Of a stretch of 64,000 nt of DNA, positions 53,864 to 63,140 are shown in pieces. The stretch covers positions 33,017-97,016 of the forward strand of contig CAJUMB010000007.1 of the NCBI GenBank assembly GCA_910587105.1. The letters run 5' to 3'. Source of the stretch: an uncultured Lachnospiraceae bacterium. GTDB lineage: Bacteria > Bacillota > Clostridia > Lachnospirales > Lachnospiraceae. The translations under genes were made by a program, and so were the position numbers. The notes under the pieces are model-generated. The model saw only the letters and a list, made by a program, of their open reading frames with translations, did not search any database and was not told where the DNA came from. Position 1 is the first letter of the stretch, and each line of letters begins with the position of its first letter.

Positions 53864-54976
53864 CTAGTATATAACGATGGCCTGCTGCTCTAAAGTTTCA
53901 TAGTGATGCTGAAAAGCATTTTTGTCGTAGCTGGTGATACCTGCCAGGGGGTCACAGACAATCACAGAGTTGGTTTCAGTGTCAAACCCGATCAGCAGCA
54001 TGCAGTGTTCGTTGGAAGGCCAGGTAACGGTTTCGCCGTCAATCTCCCAGCCGTATGAGAAAACAATCTCACCGTTGATGTACATGGAACCCCATACAAT
54101 TACCGGATATCCCATACGGATTTCTACCAGCAGGTCATCCAGTGGAGTGCCTGTGAGATTATAGGCCATGCGGGAGCTTTTCTTCTTGGCCAGAAACTGG
54201 TTGGCCGCCTTAGTGATTACAGGGGCAAAACAGCCGAAGGAATCTTCTTTACGGGGGTCACCCCAGAAAGCTGTCCGGTAGCTGACTGTGCCAGGCGCGG
54301 CTTTTTCAAGGTATTCATCTGCCAGCTTTTCTTTTGAGATACCATAACCATGAAAACCCAGTGCCATGGCCAGAGAAGTAACTTCACAGCCTGTGGGCAG
54401 TTCAGGATTTTGCAGAATGGATTCGGCATTCAGCTGAATTCTGCTGTCCATGTTTTCGGTTAATCCGTCGGACCGCTGGCGTTCTAATAATTCGTTGATA
54501 TTTGTGACTGTCATTCCGGAAGGGTCTGCTGATTTTGCAGGGATATGTTTTGGATTTGGCTCAGGTGATGTTTTCTTTGCAGGTTCTGCATCCTTGGCCT
54601 CAGCAGATGTTTCACCCTGATCTTCGAAATGCTCCGATTCTGCCATGTTCTCAGAAACAGCCAGAACAGCATTGTTCTGCTGGATCATTTGATCAATGGC
54701 ACTTTTAGCCGAAACGAATAAAACCGGCTTTTGTATAACGGAATGATATCTGAAATTCTCTTTGGCGCCGGAAGTATCAGAAGCTTGCGCGTTGGCTGTC
54801 TGTGTGCCGCTGCTGGAAATCCACTCCTGTACAATCTTAAGTTTCTCTGATGCATATTGTACAGCGTCTACATGTTTCACATAATGACAATATAATAAGA
54901 AACCCTCACAGATTAATATGGCTAAAAGACAGGCAGTTACTCCGAATTTCAAAATGAATCTTTTACTGGTTCCCAT
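53864..54976 (-). CDS. Membrane-anchored C39-like peptidase protein
   Basis: This 370-residue protein has one N-terminal membrane helix, a long low-complexity linker (about 45-175) and a C-terminal Peptidase_C39_2 domain with Cys in NPELPTGCEVTSLAMAL, His in EHCMLLIGFD and a C-terminal VCDPL. It shares the domain with the protein at 5354-6337 but lacks wall-binding repeats. The substrate is unknown. Confidence 0.85.
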   Translation of the reverse strand: MGTSKRFILKFGVTACLLAILICEGFLLYCHYVKHVDAVQYASEKLKIVQEWISSSGTQTANAQASDTSGAKENFRYHSVIQKPVLFVSAKSAIDQMIQQNNAVLAVSENMAESEHFEDQGETSAEAKDAEPAKKTSPEPNPKHIPAKSADPSGMTVTNINELLERQRSDGLTENMDSRIQLNAESILQNPELPTGCEVTSLAMALGFHGYGISKEKLADEYLEKAAPGTVSYRTAFWGDPRKEDSFGCFAPVITKAANQFLAKKKSSRMAYNLTGTPLDDLLVEIRMGYPVIVWGSMYINGEIVFSYGWEIDGETVTWPSNEHCMLLIGFDTETNSVIVCDPLAGITSYDKNAFQHHYETLEQQAIVIY

Positions 54977-55046
54977 GTATGACCATTCTCCCCCTGGGCA
55001 GACCTGCAGTTTAGTATATTATATGATAATGTTTTTATTTTGTTTT

Positions 55047-55308
55047 TCCGTGCGCCGCACCTCGAAAGACTGTCACAGACGTTACTTTTACAGTTAACTC
55101 GGTCCAGGCACCCTTACGGCACACAGGGGGTTCTGCTTAGTGCTGCTTCATTCCTGACCTGACACGGTTCACAGAATCCTGTTGCGTAAGACCCAGACGT
55201 CAACGCCACTTATAAAAGGCTGCTCTACAGCAGAAATCCTCAGATTGGCATCACCCCTGCTATAGCGGATTGCAGGTTCAGGGCACCGCTGACTCCCCGG
55301 CTGCACGG
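55047..55308 (-). ncRNA. ffs: SRP RNA, large bacterial type
   Basis: The minus strand has the conserved S-domain core GTCAGGTCAGGAATGAAGCA, the Alu-domain segments CGGTGCCCTG and GCAATCCGCT, and GTTGACGT. The order and about 262-base length match the Bacillus/Clostridium large SRP RNA. The 5' CCGTGC (minus) pairs with GCACGG at the 3' end. The T-loop motif GGAAG of the tetraloop reads GGAAT here, a slight variation. A strong promoter lies upstream. Ends are approximate. Confidence 0.93.
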
Positions 55309-55314
55309 ACTTAC

Positions 55315-55343
55315 AGTATAACTGCTTTTTATGAAAAAGTCAA
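55315..55343 (-). promoter_or_regulatory. Promoter of the SRP RNA
   Basis: On the minus strand TTGACT (55343-55338) and TATACT (55320-55315) with 17 bases between, 7 bases before the RNA start. Confidence 0.8.
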
Positions 55344-55363
55344 TACATCTGCTTAAAATAGTG

Positions 55364-55392
55364 TTGAGCCAGAACGAAAAATATGGTACTAT
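55364..55392 (+). promoter_or_regulatory. Probable promoter for pfkA
   Basis: TTGAGC (55364-55369) and TACTAT (55387-55392) with 17 bases between. It starts an unusually long leader of about 170 bases that holds only small GC-rich hairpins and no clear riboswitch. Confidence 0.5.
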
Positions 55393-55572
55393 TTAACCAT
55401 AAGTAATTGGAGCATCGATATTGTGATATCTCTGATTATACAAAATTCGTAATTGTTCAGTGCTTTCACATGCTGCTGGCAGAAATCCGTTGGAAACCGC
55501 CTTCGGCATACCCGGCAGGATAGTGTCTGCTGAATAGTTACCAAAATTCTATGAAAGACGGGGTGCGAAGTG

Positions 55573-56652
55573 ATGAAAAGAATCGGTTTGTTAACCAGCG
55601 GCGGCGACTGCCAGGCTTTGAATGCCACTATGCGTGGTGTGGTAAAAGGGTTGTCCTCATCGATTGACCAGCTTGAGGTATATGGATTTGATAATGGCTA
55701 TCGGGGATTGATATACAGTAAATACCGTATGTTGACATCCAGAGATTTTTCCGGAATTCTGACACAGGGAGGGACAATCCTGGGGACCTCCAGGCAGCCC
55801 TTTAAGCTGATGCGCGTGCCGGATGAAAAAGGTCTGGATAAAGTAGCAGCCATGAAGCAGACTTATTATAAACTGTGTCTGGACTGTCTGGTGATACTGG
55901 GAGGAAATGGTACACAGAAGACAGCCAATCTGCTCCGGGAGGAAGGTTTGAATATCATTCATCTTCCAAAAACCATCGATAATGATATCTGGGGAACCGA
56001 TATGACCTTTGGCTTCCAAAGTGCGGTGAACATCGCCACAGATGCCATCGACTGCATTCATACCACGGCAGCTTCCCACGGAAGGGTATTCATCGTGGAA
56101 GTTATGGGACATAAAGTGGGAAGTCTGACTCTGCACGCAGGGGTTGCCGGCGGAGCAGATATTATTTTGATTCCCGAGATTCCTTATAATATCAATAAAA
56201 TTGTAGACGCTGTGGACAAGAGAAGCAAGGCGGGCAAGCGGTTTACCATACTTGCTGTGGCAGAAGGCGCCATTTCCAAGGAGGATGCGAAATTAACCAA
56301 GAAGGAATATAAGGCCAAGCTGGCGAAAAGAGCGAAGAAATATCCGTCTGTGTCCTATGAGATCGCCCATCAGATTGAGGAAAAGACAGGAAATGAAGTC
56401 CGGGTTACGGTGCCGGGGCATACACAGCGAGGGGGAAGCCCTTGTCCATATGACAGAGTGCTGTCCACCAGAATCGGTGTGGGTGCAGCTGAGTGCATTA
56501 TTAATGAGGAATACGGCGTGATGGTAGGAATTGTCAATGGTAAAATAAAGACCATTCCTCTGGAAGAGTGTGCGGGCAAGCTGAAAACAGTATCCCCGAA
56601 AGACCAGCTGGTAAAGGCCGCGAAACAGATTGGAATCAGTTTTGGAGACTAA
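55573..56652 (+). CDS. pfkA: 6-phosphofructokinase
   Basis: This 359-residue enzyme phosphorylates fructose 6-phosphate in glycolysis. The motifs are LLTSGGDCQALNATM, the nucleotide loop GGNGTQKTA and the catalytic PKTIDNDIWGTD. The key position after GGN is Gly, as in ATP-dependent enzymes, while the Lys in PKTIDND is the residue typical of PPi enzymes and of ATP-using group III PFKs. ATP use is thus most likely. The Asp usual in GGDG is Asn here. ATG 55573 or GTG 55570 both possible. Confidence 0.92.
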   Translation: MKRIGLLTSGGDCQALNATMRGVVKGLSSSIDQLEVYGFDNGYRGLIYSKYRMLTSRDFSGILTQGGTILGTSRQPFKLMRVPDEKGLDKVAAMKQTYYKLCLDCLVILGGNGTQKTANLLREEGLNIIHLPKTIDNDIWGTDMTFGFQSAVNIATDAIDCIHTTAASHGRVFIVEVMGHKVGSLTLHAGVAGGADIILIPEIPYNINKIVDAVDKRSKAGKRFTILAVAEGAISKEDAKLTKKEYKAKLAKRAKKYPSVSYEIAHQIEEKTGNEVRVTVPGHTQRGGSPCPYDRVLSTRIGVGAAECIINEEYGVMVGIVNGKIKTIPLEECAGKLKTVSPKDQLVKAAKQIGISFGD

Positions 56653-56670
56653 ACCATATAGGAGTAGGCT

Positions 56671-58248
56671 ATGAGCTATACAGCTCTGTACCGGAAGTTC
56701 CGGCCAGATAATTTTGAAGACGTAAAAGGACAGGAGCATATTGTGACAACGCTGACTAATCAGTTGAAAAATGACAGGGTTGGCCATGCGTATTTGTTCT
56801 GCGGAACCAGGGGGACAGGAAAGACCAGTGTGGCGAAGATACTGGCCAGAGCGGTGAACTGTCTTGAACCGGTTGATGGGAGTCCCTGCAACCAATGTGA
56901 AATCTGCAGGGAAATTCTGTCCGGGACTTCTATGAATGTGATTGAGATTGACGCAGCTTCCAATAACGGGGTGGACAATATCAGGGAAATCCGCGAAGAA
57001 GTGGCGTACCGCCCCGCAAAAGGCAATTATAAAGTCTATATTATTGATGAGGTTCACATGTTATCAGCAGGGGCATTCAATGCCCTGCTGAAAACCTTGG
57101 AGGAACCTCCTTCTTATGTGATTTTTATTTTGGCCACCACAGAAGCTCATAAGATCCCTGTTACCATTTTGTCCCGGTGCCAAAGATATGATTTTCACAG
57201 GATTTCCATCGATACCATCGCCAGCCGGTTGTCTCATCTGCTGGATACAGAGCATGTGGATGCACAGGAGAAGGCAGTCCGGTATATTGCCAGAGCCGCC
57301 GATGGTTCTATGAGGGATGCTCTGAGTCTGCTGGACCGATGCATTGCCTTTTATCTGGGGGAGACACTTACTTATGATAAAGTTCTGGACGTGCTGGGAG
57401 CTGTGGATATAGATATATTCAGCCGTCTGTTGAGAAAAACAGCAGAAGGCGATGTGACAGAGTGCATCAAGATTCTGGAGGAAATGGTCCGCCAGGGAAA
57501 GGAAATGGGCCAGTTTGTAAACGACTTTATCTGGTATATGCGGAATCTGCTGCTGGTGGTTACATCTGGACAGAAAGAAGAGATGATAGATGTATCTGCC
57601 CACACCATGGAATTGATGGAGGAAGAAAAGAGTCTGGTGGATGCTGAGACTCTGATGCGTTATATCCGGGTACTCTCCGAAACTTCTAACCGGATACGGT
57701 ATGAGACACAGAAACGTGTGCTGGTGGAGATTACTTTAATCAAACTGTGCCGTCCTGCTATGGAGACAAATCTGGACTCGGTTCTGGACAGAATCCGGGT
57801 TCTGGAAAAAAAGATGGAGACAGGTGTTATGCCTATGTCTGTAAGCCAGCCGGTGCCGAAACTCCAGGAGGCTCCCGCAGAGCAGAAGACACCGCCTCCA
57901 AAAGCTGCGCCGGAAGATCTCCAGAAAATCATGGAGAGCTGGAAGGCTATTGTGGGAGAGACCAGCGGACGTTTCAAGGAAATGCTGCTTCGAAGTATAC
58001 CGAAATATAACGGGCAGACAGGGGACTCCATTTTGTATGTGGAATTTCAGGATTTTCTGGCTCAGCCCTATGTGGAGGGAAAAGAAGGAAAAGAGAGGCT
58101 GGAGGCACTGATTGCAGATAAGACAGGGAAATCTGTACAGGTGGAAATGCTCATGGCAAAAGGAAACCATCAGGGTGACTTGGCAGAACTGTCTGTTGAT
58201 GATATAATTAAAGAGAATATTCATATAAATGTAGAAATAGAAGATTGA
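56671..58248 (+). CDS. dnaX: DNA polymerase III subunit gamma/tau
   Basis: This 525-residue clamp-loader subunit has Walker A GTRGTGKTSVA (about residue 44), a four-Cys zinc module (CLEPVDGSPCNQCEIC), Walker B IIDEVHMLS, sensor 1 LATTEAHKIP and SRCQRYDF. Domain III follows, then a Pro-rich linker and a C-terminal tau part. No slippery A-run frameshift site is obvious, so both gamma and tau are not indicated. It starts the dnaX-ybaB-recR cluster common in Firmicutes. Confidence 0.95.
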   Translation: MSYTALYRKFRPDNFEDVKGQEHIVTTLTNQLKNDRVGHAYLFCGTRGTGKTSVAKILARAVNCLEPVDGSPCNQCEICREILSGTSMNVIEIDAASNNGVDNIREIREEVAYRPAKGNYKVYIIDEVHMLSAGAFNALLKTLEEPPSYVIFILATTEAHKIPVTILSRCQRYDFHRISIDTIASRLSHLLDTEHVDAQEKAVRYIARAADGSMRDALSLLDRCIAFYLGETLTYDKVLDVLGAVDIDIFSRLLRKTAEGDVTECIKILEEMVRQGKEMGQFVNDFIWYMRNLLLVVTSGQKEEMIDVSAHTMELMEEEKSLVDAETLMRYIRVLSETSNRIRYETQKRVLVEITLIKLCRPAMETNLDSVLDRIRVLEKKMETGVMPMSVSQPVPKLQEAPAEQKTPPPKAAPEDLQKIMESWKAIVGETSGRFKEMLLRSIPKYNGQTGDSILYVEFQDFLAQPYVEGKEGKERLEALIADKTGKSVQVEMLMAKGNHQGDLAELSVDDIIKENIHINVEIED

Positions 58249-58260
58249 GAGGGATAGAAA

Positions 58261-58611
58261 ATGGCAAAGAGAGGCGGATTTCCCGGGGGAATGGGATTGC
58301 CTGGAAATATGAACAATCTGATGAAACAGGCACAGAAAATGCAGAAGCAGATGGAGGAGAGCCAGAAAGAACTGGAGGAAAAAGAATTTACCGCCTCAGC
58401 CGGGGGCGGGGCTGTGGAAGTAAAAGTCAACGGCCGCCGGGAAATACTGCAGGTGAAACTGGCAGAGGAAGCTGTGGACCCTGATGACGTGGAAATGCTG
58501 GAGGACCTGATTATGGTGGCAGTGAACGATGCCCTGCGCCAGGTAGATGAGTCAACGGCCGCGGCCATGTCCCGTTTCACAGGCGGACTGGGGGGAGGAC
58601 TTCCCTTCTGA
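58261..58611 (+). CDS. YbaB/EbfC nucleoid-associated protein
   Basis: This 116-residue DNA-binding protein has the typical Gly/Met-rich start (MAKRGGFPGGMGLPGN), the helical NLMKQAQKMQKQMEESQKEL and VEVKVNGRREILQVKL. The C-terminus ends GGLGGGLPF. It sits between dnaX and recR in the conserved order and overlaps the recR start by one base. Confidence 0.95.
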   Translation: MAKRGGFPGGMGLPGNMNNLMKQAQKMQKQMEESQKELEEKEFTASAGGGAVEVKVNGRREILQVKLAEEAVDPDDVEMLEDLIMVAVNDALRQVDESTAAAMSRFTGGLGGGLPF

Positions 58612-59210
58612 TGGAATACTACAGCAGGCATATCGGAAGCCTGATTGAACAGCTGTCTCATCTGCCGGGGATTGGCCCAAAATCTGCCCAGCGCCTTGCT
58701 TTTCATATTATGAATATGCCGGCGGATCAGGTGAAACAGCTGGCAGGTGCTATGACACAGGCCAGGGAAAAAGTCCGTTATTGTAAATACTGCTGGACTC
58801 TGACAGATGAGGAAGTATGCCCCATCTGCAGTAATTCCAGGCGCGACCAGAGCCAGATTATGGTTGTGGAAAACACACGGGATCTGGGTGCATATGAGAA
58901 AACAGGGAAATATGAGGGGGTATACCATGTGCTGCACGGTGCCATCTCTCCCATGCTGGGGATTGGCCCGGACGATATCCGTCTGAAAGAACTGATGCAG
59001 CGTCTCCAGGGACAGGAAGTGAAAGAAGTGATTATTGCCACAAATTCCAGCCTGGAGGGTGAAACCACTGCCATGTATATCAGTAAATTGATTAAGCCCA
59101 CGGGAATCCGGGTTACCCGGATTGCCAGCGGGGTGCCTGTGGGCGGTGATCTAGAGTATATTGATGAAGTAACTCTGCTGCGAGCGCTGGAAGGGAGGGT
59201 GGTGCTGTAA
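58611..59210 (+). CDS. recR: Recombination protein RecR
   Basis: This 199-residue protein has a helix-hairpin-helix (LIEQLSHLPGIGPKSAQRLA), a four-Cys zinc finger (CKYCWTLTDEEVCPIC), a Toprim domain (IMVVENTRDLGAYEKTGKY) and a Walker-like C-terminal segment. It acts with RecO and RecF in recombinational repair. Full length and typical. Confidence 0.97.
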   Translation: MEYYSRHIGSLIEQLSHLPGIGPKSAQRLAFHIMNMPADQVKQLAGAMTQAREKVRYCKYCWTLTDEEVCPICSNSRRDQSQIMVVENTRDLGAYEKTGKYEGVYHVLHGAISPMLGIGPDDIRLKELMQRLQGQEVKEVIIATNSSLEGETTAMYISKLIKPTGIRVTRIASGVPVGGDLEYIDEVTLLRALEGRVVL

Positions 59211-59211
59211 G

Positions 59212-59760
59212 ATGAAAAGAATCCATATCAATGAAAATGGCCGTGTATCCGGTGGAGAGGACTGCGAGGGATTTTATGAATGCATTAAAGATCTGGCCAG
59301 TCATCCAGTTGTACAGGAAATGAAAAATTATATACAGCACGGAACTACAACCTGCTACCAGCATTGTCTTCAAGTTGCATACTATAATTACCGGATCTGC
59401 AGACGGCTGGGATTGGATGCCCGGTCAGCTGCCCGGGCCGGTATGCTCCATGACCTTTTTCTTTATGATTGGCATGACCACGCGAAAAAAACAGGAAATC
59501 ATTTTCATGGCTATACACATCCAGGGGAGGCGTTGAAAAATGCCAGAAAACATTTTGTTCTCACTGTCCTGGAGGAAGAAATGATCAAGAAGCATATGTG
59601 GCCGCTTACACCGGTTCCGCCTGTCCGTGCGGAGAGTTTTGTCATATGTATGACCGATAAATACTGCAGTATATGTGAGACGGCAGGGGACCGTCACAGA
59701 ATGTTTTATCAGCGGTTTGCGCTGTACAGGAAACTGATACACCTTTTTCAGGGAGCATGA
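59212..59760 (+). CDS. HD-domain hydrolase
   Basis: This 182-residue protein has an HD-type metal site: YQHCLQVAYYNYRI, GMLHDLFLYDWH and HFHGYTHPGEAL, with a later D-x-R. Relatives are phosphohydrolases of nucleotides or cyclic nucleotides. It starts 1 base after recR and is likely co-expressed. The gap to the converging gene at 59768 is seven bases, with no visible terminator. Confidence 0.88.
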   Translation: MKRIHINENGRVSGGEDCEGFYECIKDLASHPVVQEMKNYIQHGTTTCYQHCLQVAYYNYRICRRLGLDARSAARAGMLHDLFLYDWHDHAKKTGNHFHGYTHPGEALKNARKHFVLTVLEEEMIKKHMWPLTPVPPVRAESFVICMTDKYCSICETAGDRHRMFYQRFALYRKLIHLFQGA

Positions 59761-59767
59761 ATGGGAG

Positions 59768-60373
59768 TTAAACCTGTTCCAGCAGGGTGTTTTTTAGAGT
59801 GTGCAGCCGGGGTGTTGTGTATTCTTCTGTGAATCCATAGATATTGGAAAGGGTGCAGAGGATTCCCCGTGTGATCATATTTGCCATAGTAATCACAGTG
59901 GAAAGCCGGGTGGTCTGAAGCGCCATATGTTCCATCCATCCGGATGCATTGACAATACCGGTGATGGCAATGTGGCCTACAGGCGGCAGCTGTTTTTGAA
60001 CACCGGCACCTGGGTGGAGTGCACCGTTGGCAACGGTGACGAAGCCCAGGTGTTTTTTTGTGCCCAGAGAGGCATCAATGGCAACGTAAAGCCCGTTGGG
60101 GTGCCGCCGGGTTATATGCTCCATGGCTTCTGTCAGGTTTAAAGCATGAATGGGGTGATTGAGTGTGCCGTATATCTGTCTGTGGATCATGGGGCATCCT
60201 GACAGGCAGTAGCCCACATATGGACCCAGGCTGTCCCCGGTGATACGGTCTGTGCCGATACAGATAAATATCAGTTCTTTCCAGGCGCCTTCATGGCTTT
60301 TGATACATTTTTCCAGTGAAGTCCCCAGCATTTCATGTGAATCTTTTTGACGGGTATTGATGTAGAAAGTCAT
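59768..60373 (-). CDS. yyaC: Spore protease YyaC
   Basis: This 201-residue protein has the YyaC/GPR-like core IFICIGTDRITGDSLGPYVG, VAIDASLGTK and GVQKQLPPVGHIAITGIVN. YyaC relates to the germination protease and is made during sporulation. ATG at 60373 (minus), after AAAGGAGAGAG, is chosen; the longer frame to 60574 lacks a suitable RBS. With the SASP gene it confirms a spore-former. Confidence 0.88.
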   Translation of the reverse strand: MTFYINTRQKDSHEMLGTSLEKCIKSHEGAWKELIFICIGTDRITGDSLGPYVGYCLSGCPMIHRQIYGTLNHPIHALNLTEAMEHITRRHPNGLYVAIDASLGTKKHLGFVTVANGALHPGAGVQKQLPPVGHIAITGIVNASGWMEHMALQTTRLSTVITMANMITRGILCTLSNIYGFTEEYTTPRLHTLKNTLLEQV

Positions 60374-60554
60374 GGGCCTCTCTCCTTTACAAGCGTGTCT
60401 ATGTTTCATCATATCCAATTTCTGAGAAATTATTCGTCTTTGTAGATATTGCAGCTCATGTCGAAGCCAGTCATACAATATTTGTAATCCCATCCTATAA
60501 AATGATAAATTCCGCATCCCGGGTATGTTAGGCTTTTCCCGAAGGGGTGATGAG

Positions 60555-61739
60555 ATGATAGAAGTAGTATACAAAGAGGAAAAGAAAGAAGCGGTGGGGA
60601 ATGAAAGCTTTTTCCAGCTGCCGAAAAATATCCGTCAGATTGGAGAAATCAGCGCTGCTTATAAAATATATATGGAGGATTACGTCCATACATTTATGGC
60701 GCGGATTGCAGGGCAGGAATCAGAAGTCCGGATTGGACTGCTTCTGGGTAAATCCAATTGGATGGATGGTGTCACTTATATTTTTATAAGGAGTGCTCTT
60801 TTAATGGAAAATATGGAGGCATCTCTGGAACATATTTCCTTTACCGACGAAATATGGCAGCAGGCGGAGTCGGAAACAGAACAATGCTTTTCCGGACAGC
60901 AGGTAGTGGGATGGTTTTTTGTTATGCCAGAGTGCCCTATGGAGCTGAGTGATATGCTCTACCGCACCCATCTCAATTATTTTGGCGGAAATGATAAGCT
61001 GCTGTATATGATGGAACCCCTGGAAAAAGAGGAGGTTTTTTTCCATTATGAAAATGGGTGTATGAGCAGGCAGAAAGGATTTTATCTCTATTATGACAAG
61101 AATACACCCATGCAGGAATACATGATCCGGATGAATAAAAACATTCCCATAGAGAGAAAGGAAGAAGTGAAAGACAAGGCGGTTCAGGATTTCCGCAAGA
61201 TTATATCAGGAAGGCCCGTAAAAGAGACTCCGGAGAAAAGCGGGGGATTCTCCCTGCTTCATGCAGTTGGGACATGTGTAGTGATAGGGGCTGTGGCAGT
61301 GGGAATTACTTATCTGAATAATGCACAGGAAACACAGGAGACTTCATTGGAAACCCAGCAGACTGTCCTCCACGACGAAAAAATAGAAAATAGGGAGGCA
61401 GAGCAGACATCAGACAATCAGATCGGTACATATGATTTCCAGGAAGAGGCGAAGGAGACAAAAGTGCCAAAGGAAGCAGAAAGTACACAGTCTGAACAGA
61501 TTCCTTCTCCGGAAGTGACAAAATCAGCCGATGTGCAGGAGGAACAGGCTCAAGATGCCGCTTTGCAGAGCCAGCAGGTGACGGCTCAGGGGTCCTATGT
61601 GGTACAGCGGGGCGATACCCTGTCCAGCATCAGCAAACGTGTATATGGCAGTGCGGGACAGATCAATAATATCTGCAAATTAAATAATCTGAACATCAAT
61701 GATATTATTTATCCAGGACAAATAATTTTACTACCTTAA
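60555..61739 (+). CDS. LysM protein with MPN-like (JAMM-type) domain lacking the metal motif
   Basis: This 394-residue protein starts at ATG 60555 after GGGGTGATG. Residues about 10-215 look like an MPN fold: VRIGLLLGKSNWMDG, FIRSALLMEN, and VVGWFFVMPECPMELSDMLYRTH. True JAMM enzymes have HxHP where FVMP stands here, so no metalloprotease activity is expected. A membrane helix (about 232-252) is followed by a Glu/Gln-rich linker and a C-terminal LysM domain (about 345-394, GSYVVQRGDTLSSISKRVYG). The arrangement puts the MPN-like part in the cytoplasm and LysM on the wall. Confidence 0.8.
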   Translation: MIEVVYKEEKKEAVGNESFFQLPKNIRQIGEISAAYKIYMEDYVHTFMARIAGQESEVRIGLLLGKSNWMDGVTYIFIRSALLMENMEASLEHISFTDEIWQQAESETEQCFSGQQVVGWFFVMPECPMELSDMLYRTHLNYFGGNDKLLYMMEPLEKEEVFFHYENGCMSRQKGFYLYYDKNTPMQEYMIRMNKNIPIERKEEVKDKAVQDFRKIISGRPVKETPEKSGGFSLLHAVGTCVVIGAVAVGITYLNNAQETQETSLETQQTVLHDEKIENREAEQTSDNQIGTYDFQEEAKETKVPKEAESTQSEQIPSPEVTKSADVQEEQAQDAALQSQQVTAQGSYVVQRGDTLSSISKRVYGSAGQINNICKLNNLNINDIIYPGQIILLP

Positions 61740-61845
61740 AAGAGTGTGCTATAATAGGCAGCATAGGGCGTGTTTGAAAGGAGATTCTTCGGACACGCTT
61801 CGCTGAGATTCCACAAAGATGCAGTCGGAAGATAAGGGGAGCGAA

Positions 61846-63033
61846 ATGTTAAACGCAATAAAAAAACGGATGAGAAGAGCCCGGCGCAGAGCAGGCAGGA
61901 GGAGCGGGAGACCCAGAAGGCGGCAGAAAAGAATCCTGCAGCTGGCTATGGTTTCGGCTCTTTTGGCAATTATTGGGCTGGGCGTTTATGTGTATGAAAG
62001 CAATAAGACTTACAGCAGCTACAAAGTGCTTAATACCAGTGAGCGGGAAGAAAATGTATCTACTCAATACCTGGAAGTGGAGGGGAATCTGTTTACTTAC
62101 AGCAGAGAGGGAGCATCCCTGCAGGATGTGAAAGGAAATGTATTTTGGACTGTTCCTTATGAGATGCAGAGTCCCATTGTGGATGCATGTGATTCTACCA
62201 TTGTAGCAGCTGACCAGGGTGGAACCAATATGGTCCTTTTTAATAGAGAAGGTGAGATGGGGACTGCACAGACTGAGAAAAATATTGTGAAAGTATGCGT
62301 GGCAAAACAGGGTGTTGTGGCTGTGATTCTGGATGACGGCAGTGACACATGGATTAATTTTTACGATTCCAAGGGAAATCTGATCGCCGAGAATCAGGCA
62401 CGCATAGAGGAACCAGGCTACCCGCTGGATATTGCAGTATCTGAAGATGGGCAATTGATTATGGTAACATATCAGTTCATTGACGGGGCCGAAATCGCCA
62501 GCTATGTAGCGTTCTATAATTTTGGAACAGCCGGCCAGGGCCGCATAGATAATATTGTAAGCGGCTATCAATATAATGGAGTGGTGGTTCCACAGACAGT
62601 TTATCTGAATTCATCCACGTCTGTGGCTTTCCGCGATGACGGATTCAGTATTTATAAAGGCAGGCAGATACCGAAAGAAAGTGCCAATATAATTGTTGAC
62701 AAAGAAATTATCAGTACATTTTATGATAAGGGGAATATTGGCATGGTATTTGAAAATGAGGGGAAAGATCAATTATATACGATGAAAGTGTATGATACAA
62801 AAGGAAGGGAGAAATTTCAGACTGAGTTCAACATCCCTTATTCCAACATTCGTATGAGTGAAGGGGCGATTGTAATGAACAATGATTCCCAAGTGTGTGT
62901 GATAGGTACAGATGGTGTGCAGAAATTTAATGGGAGCATTGCCGAGGGAAATATTGAAGATTTTTTCAAAATAGGGAGAAACAAATATGTACTTGCACTG
63001 GAACATACAGTGGCTGTTATAAAACTGAAATAA
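61846..63033 (+). CDS. DUF5711 family membrane-anchored protein
   Basis: This 395-residue protein has a strongly basic N-terminus (RRARRRAGRRSGRPRRRQKR), a membrane helix (about 35-57), and a large extracellular part made of repeated beta segments (AAPDQGGTN-like and DDGSDTWINFYDSKGN blocks) resembling a beta-propeller. ATG 61846 follows AAGGGGAG; ATG 61819 is possible. Function unknown; it precedes CvpA. Confidence 0.8.
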   Translation: MLNAIKKRMRRARRRAGRRSGRPRRRQKRILQLAMVSALLAIIGLGVYVYESNKTYSSYKVLNTSEREENVSTQYLEVEGNLFTYSREGASLQDVKGNVFWTVPYEMQSPIVDACDSTIVAADQGGTNMVLFNREGEMGTAQTEKNIVKVCVAKQGVVAVILDDGSDTWINFYDSKGNLIAENQARIEEPGYPLDIAVSEDGQLIMVTYQFIDGAEIASYVAFYNFGTAGQGRIDNIVSGYQYNGVVVPQTVYLNSSTSVAFRDDGFSIYKGRQIPKESANIIVDKEIISTFYDKGNIGMVFENEGKDQLYTMKVYDTKGREKFQTEFNIPYSNIRMSEGAIVMNNDSQVCVIGTDGVQKFNGSIAEGNIEDFFKIGRNKYVLALEHTVAVIKLK

Positions 63034-63140
63034 CCAGGAGCATACTGAATCTGCCAAATGATTTGCTGTTTAGCCTAAATAGTGGGAATCTGCTGATCAT
63101 TTGGCTTGCGTGTATATAAATTTGGAGGGTTGAATTACAA

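Noticed and set aside
56671..58248. Programmed frameshift in dnaX
   Set aside because: No A-run slippery site with a following hairpin was evident.
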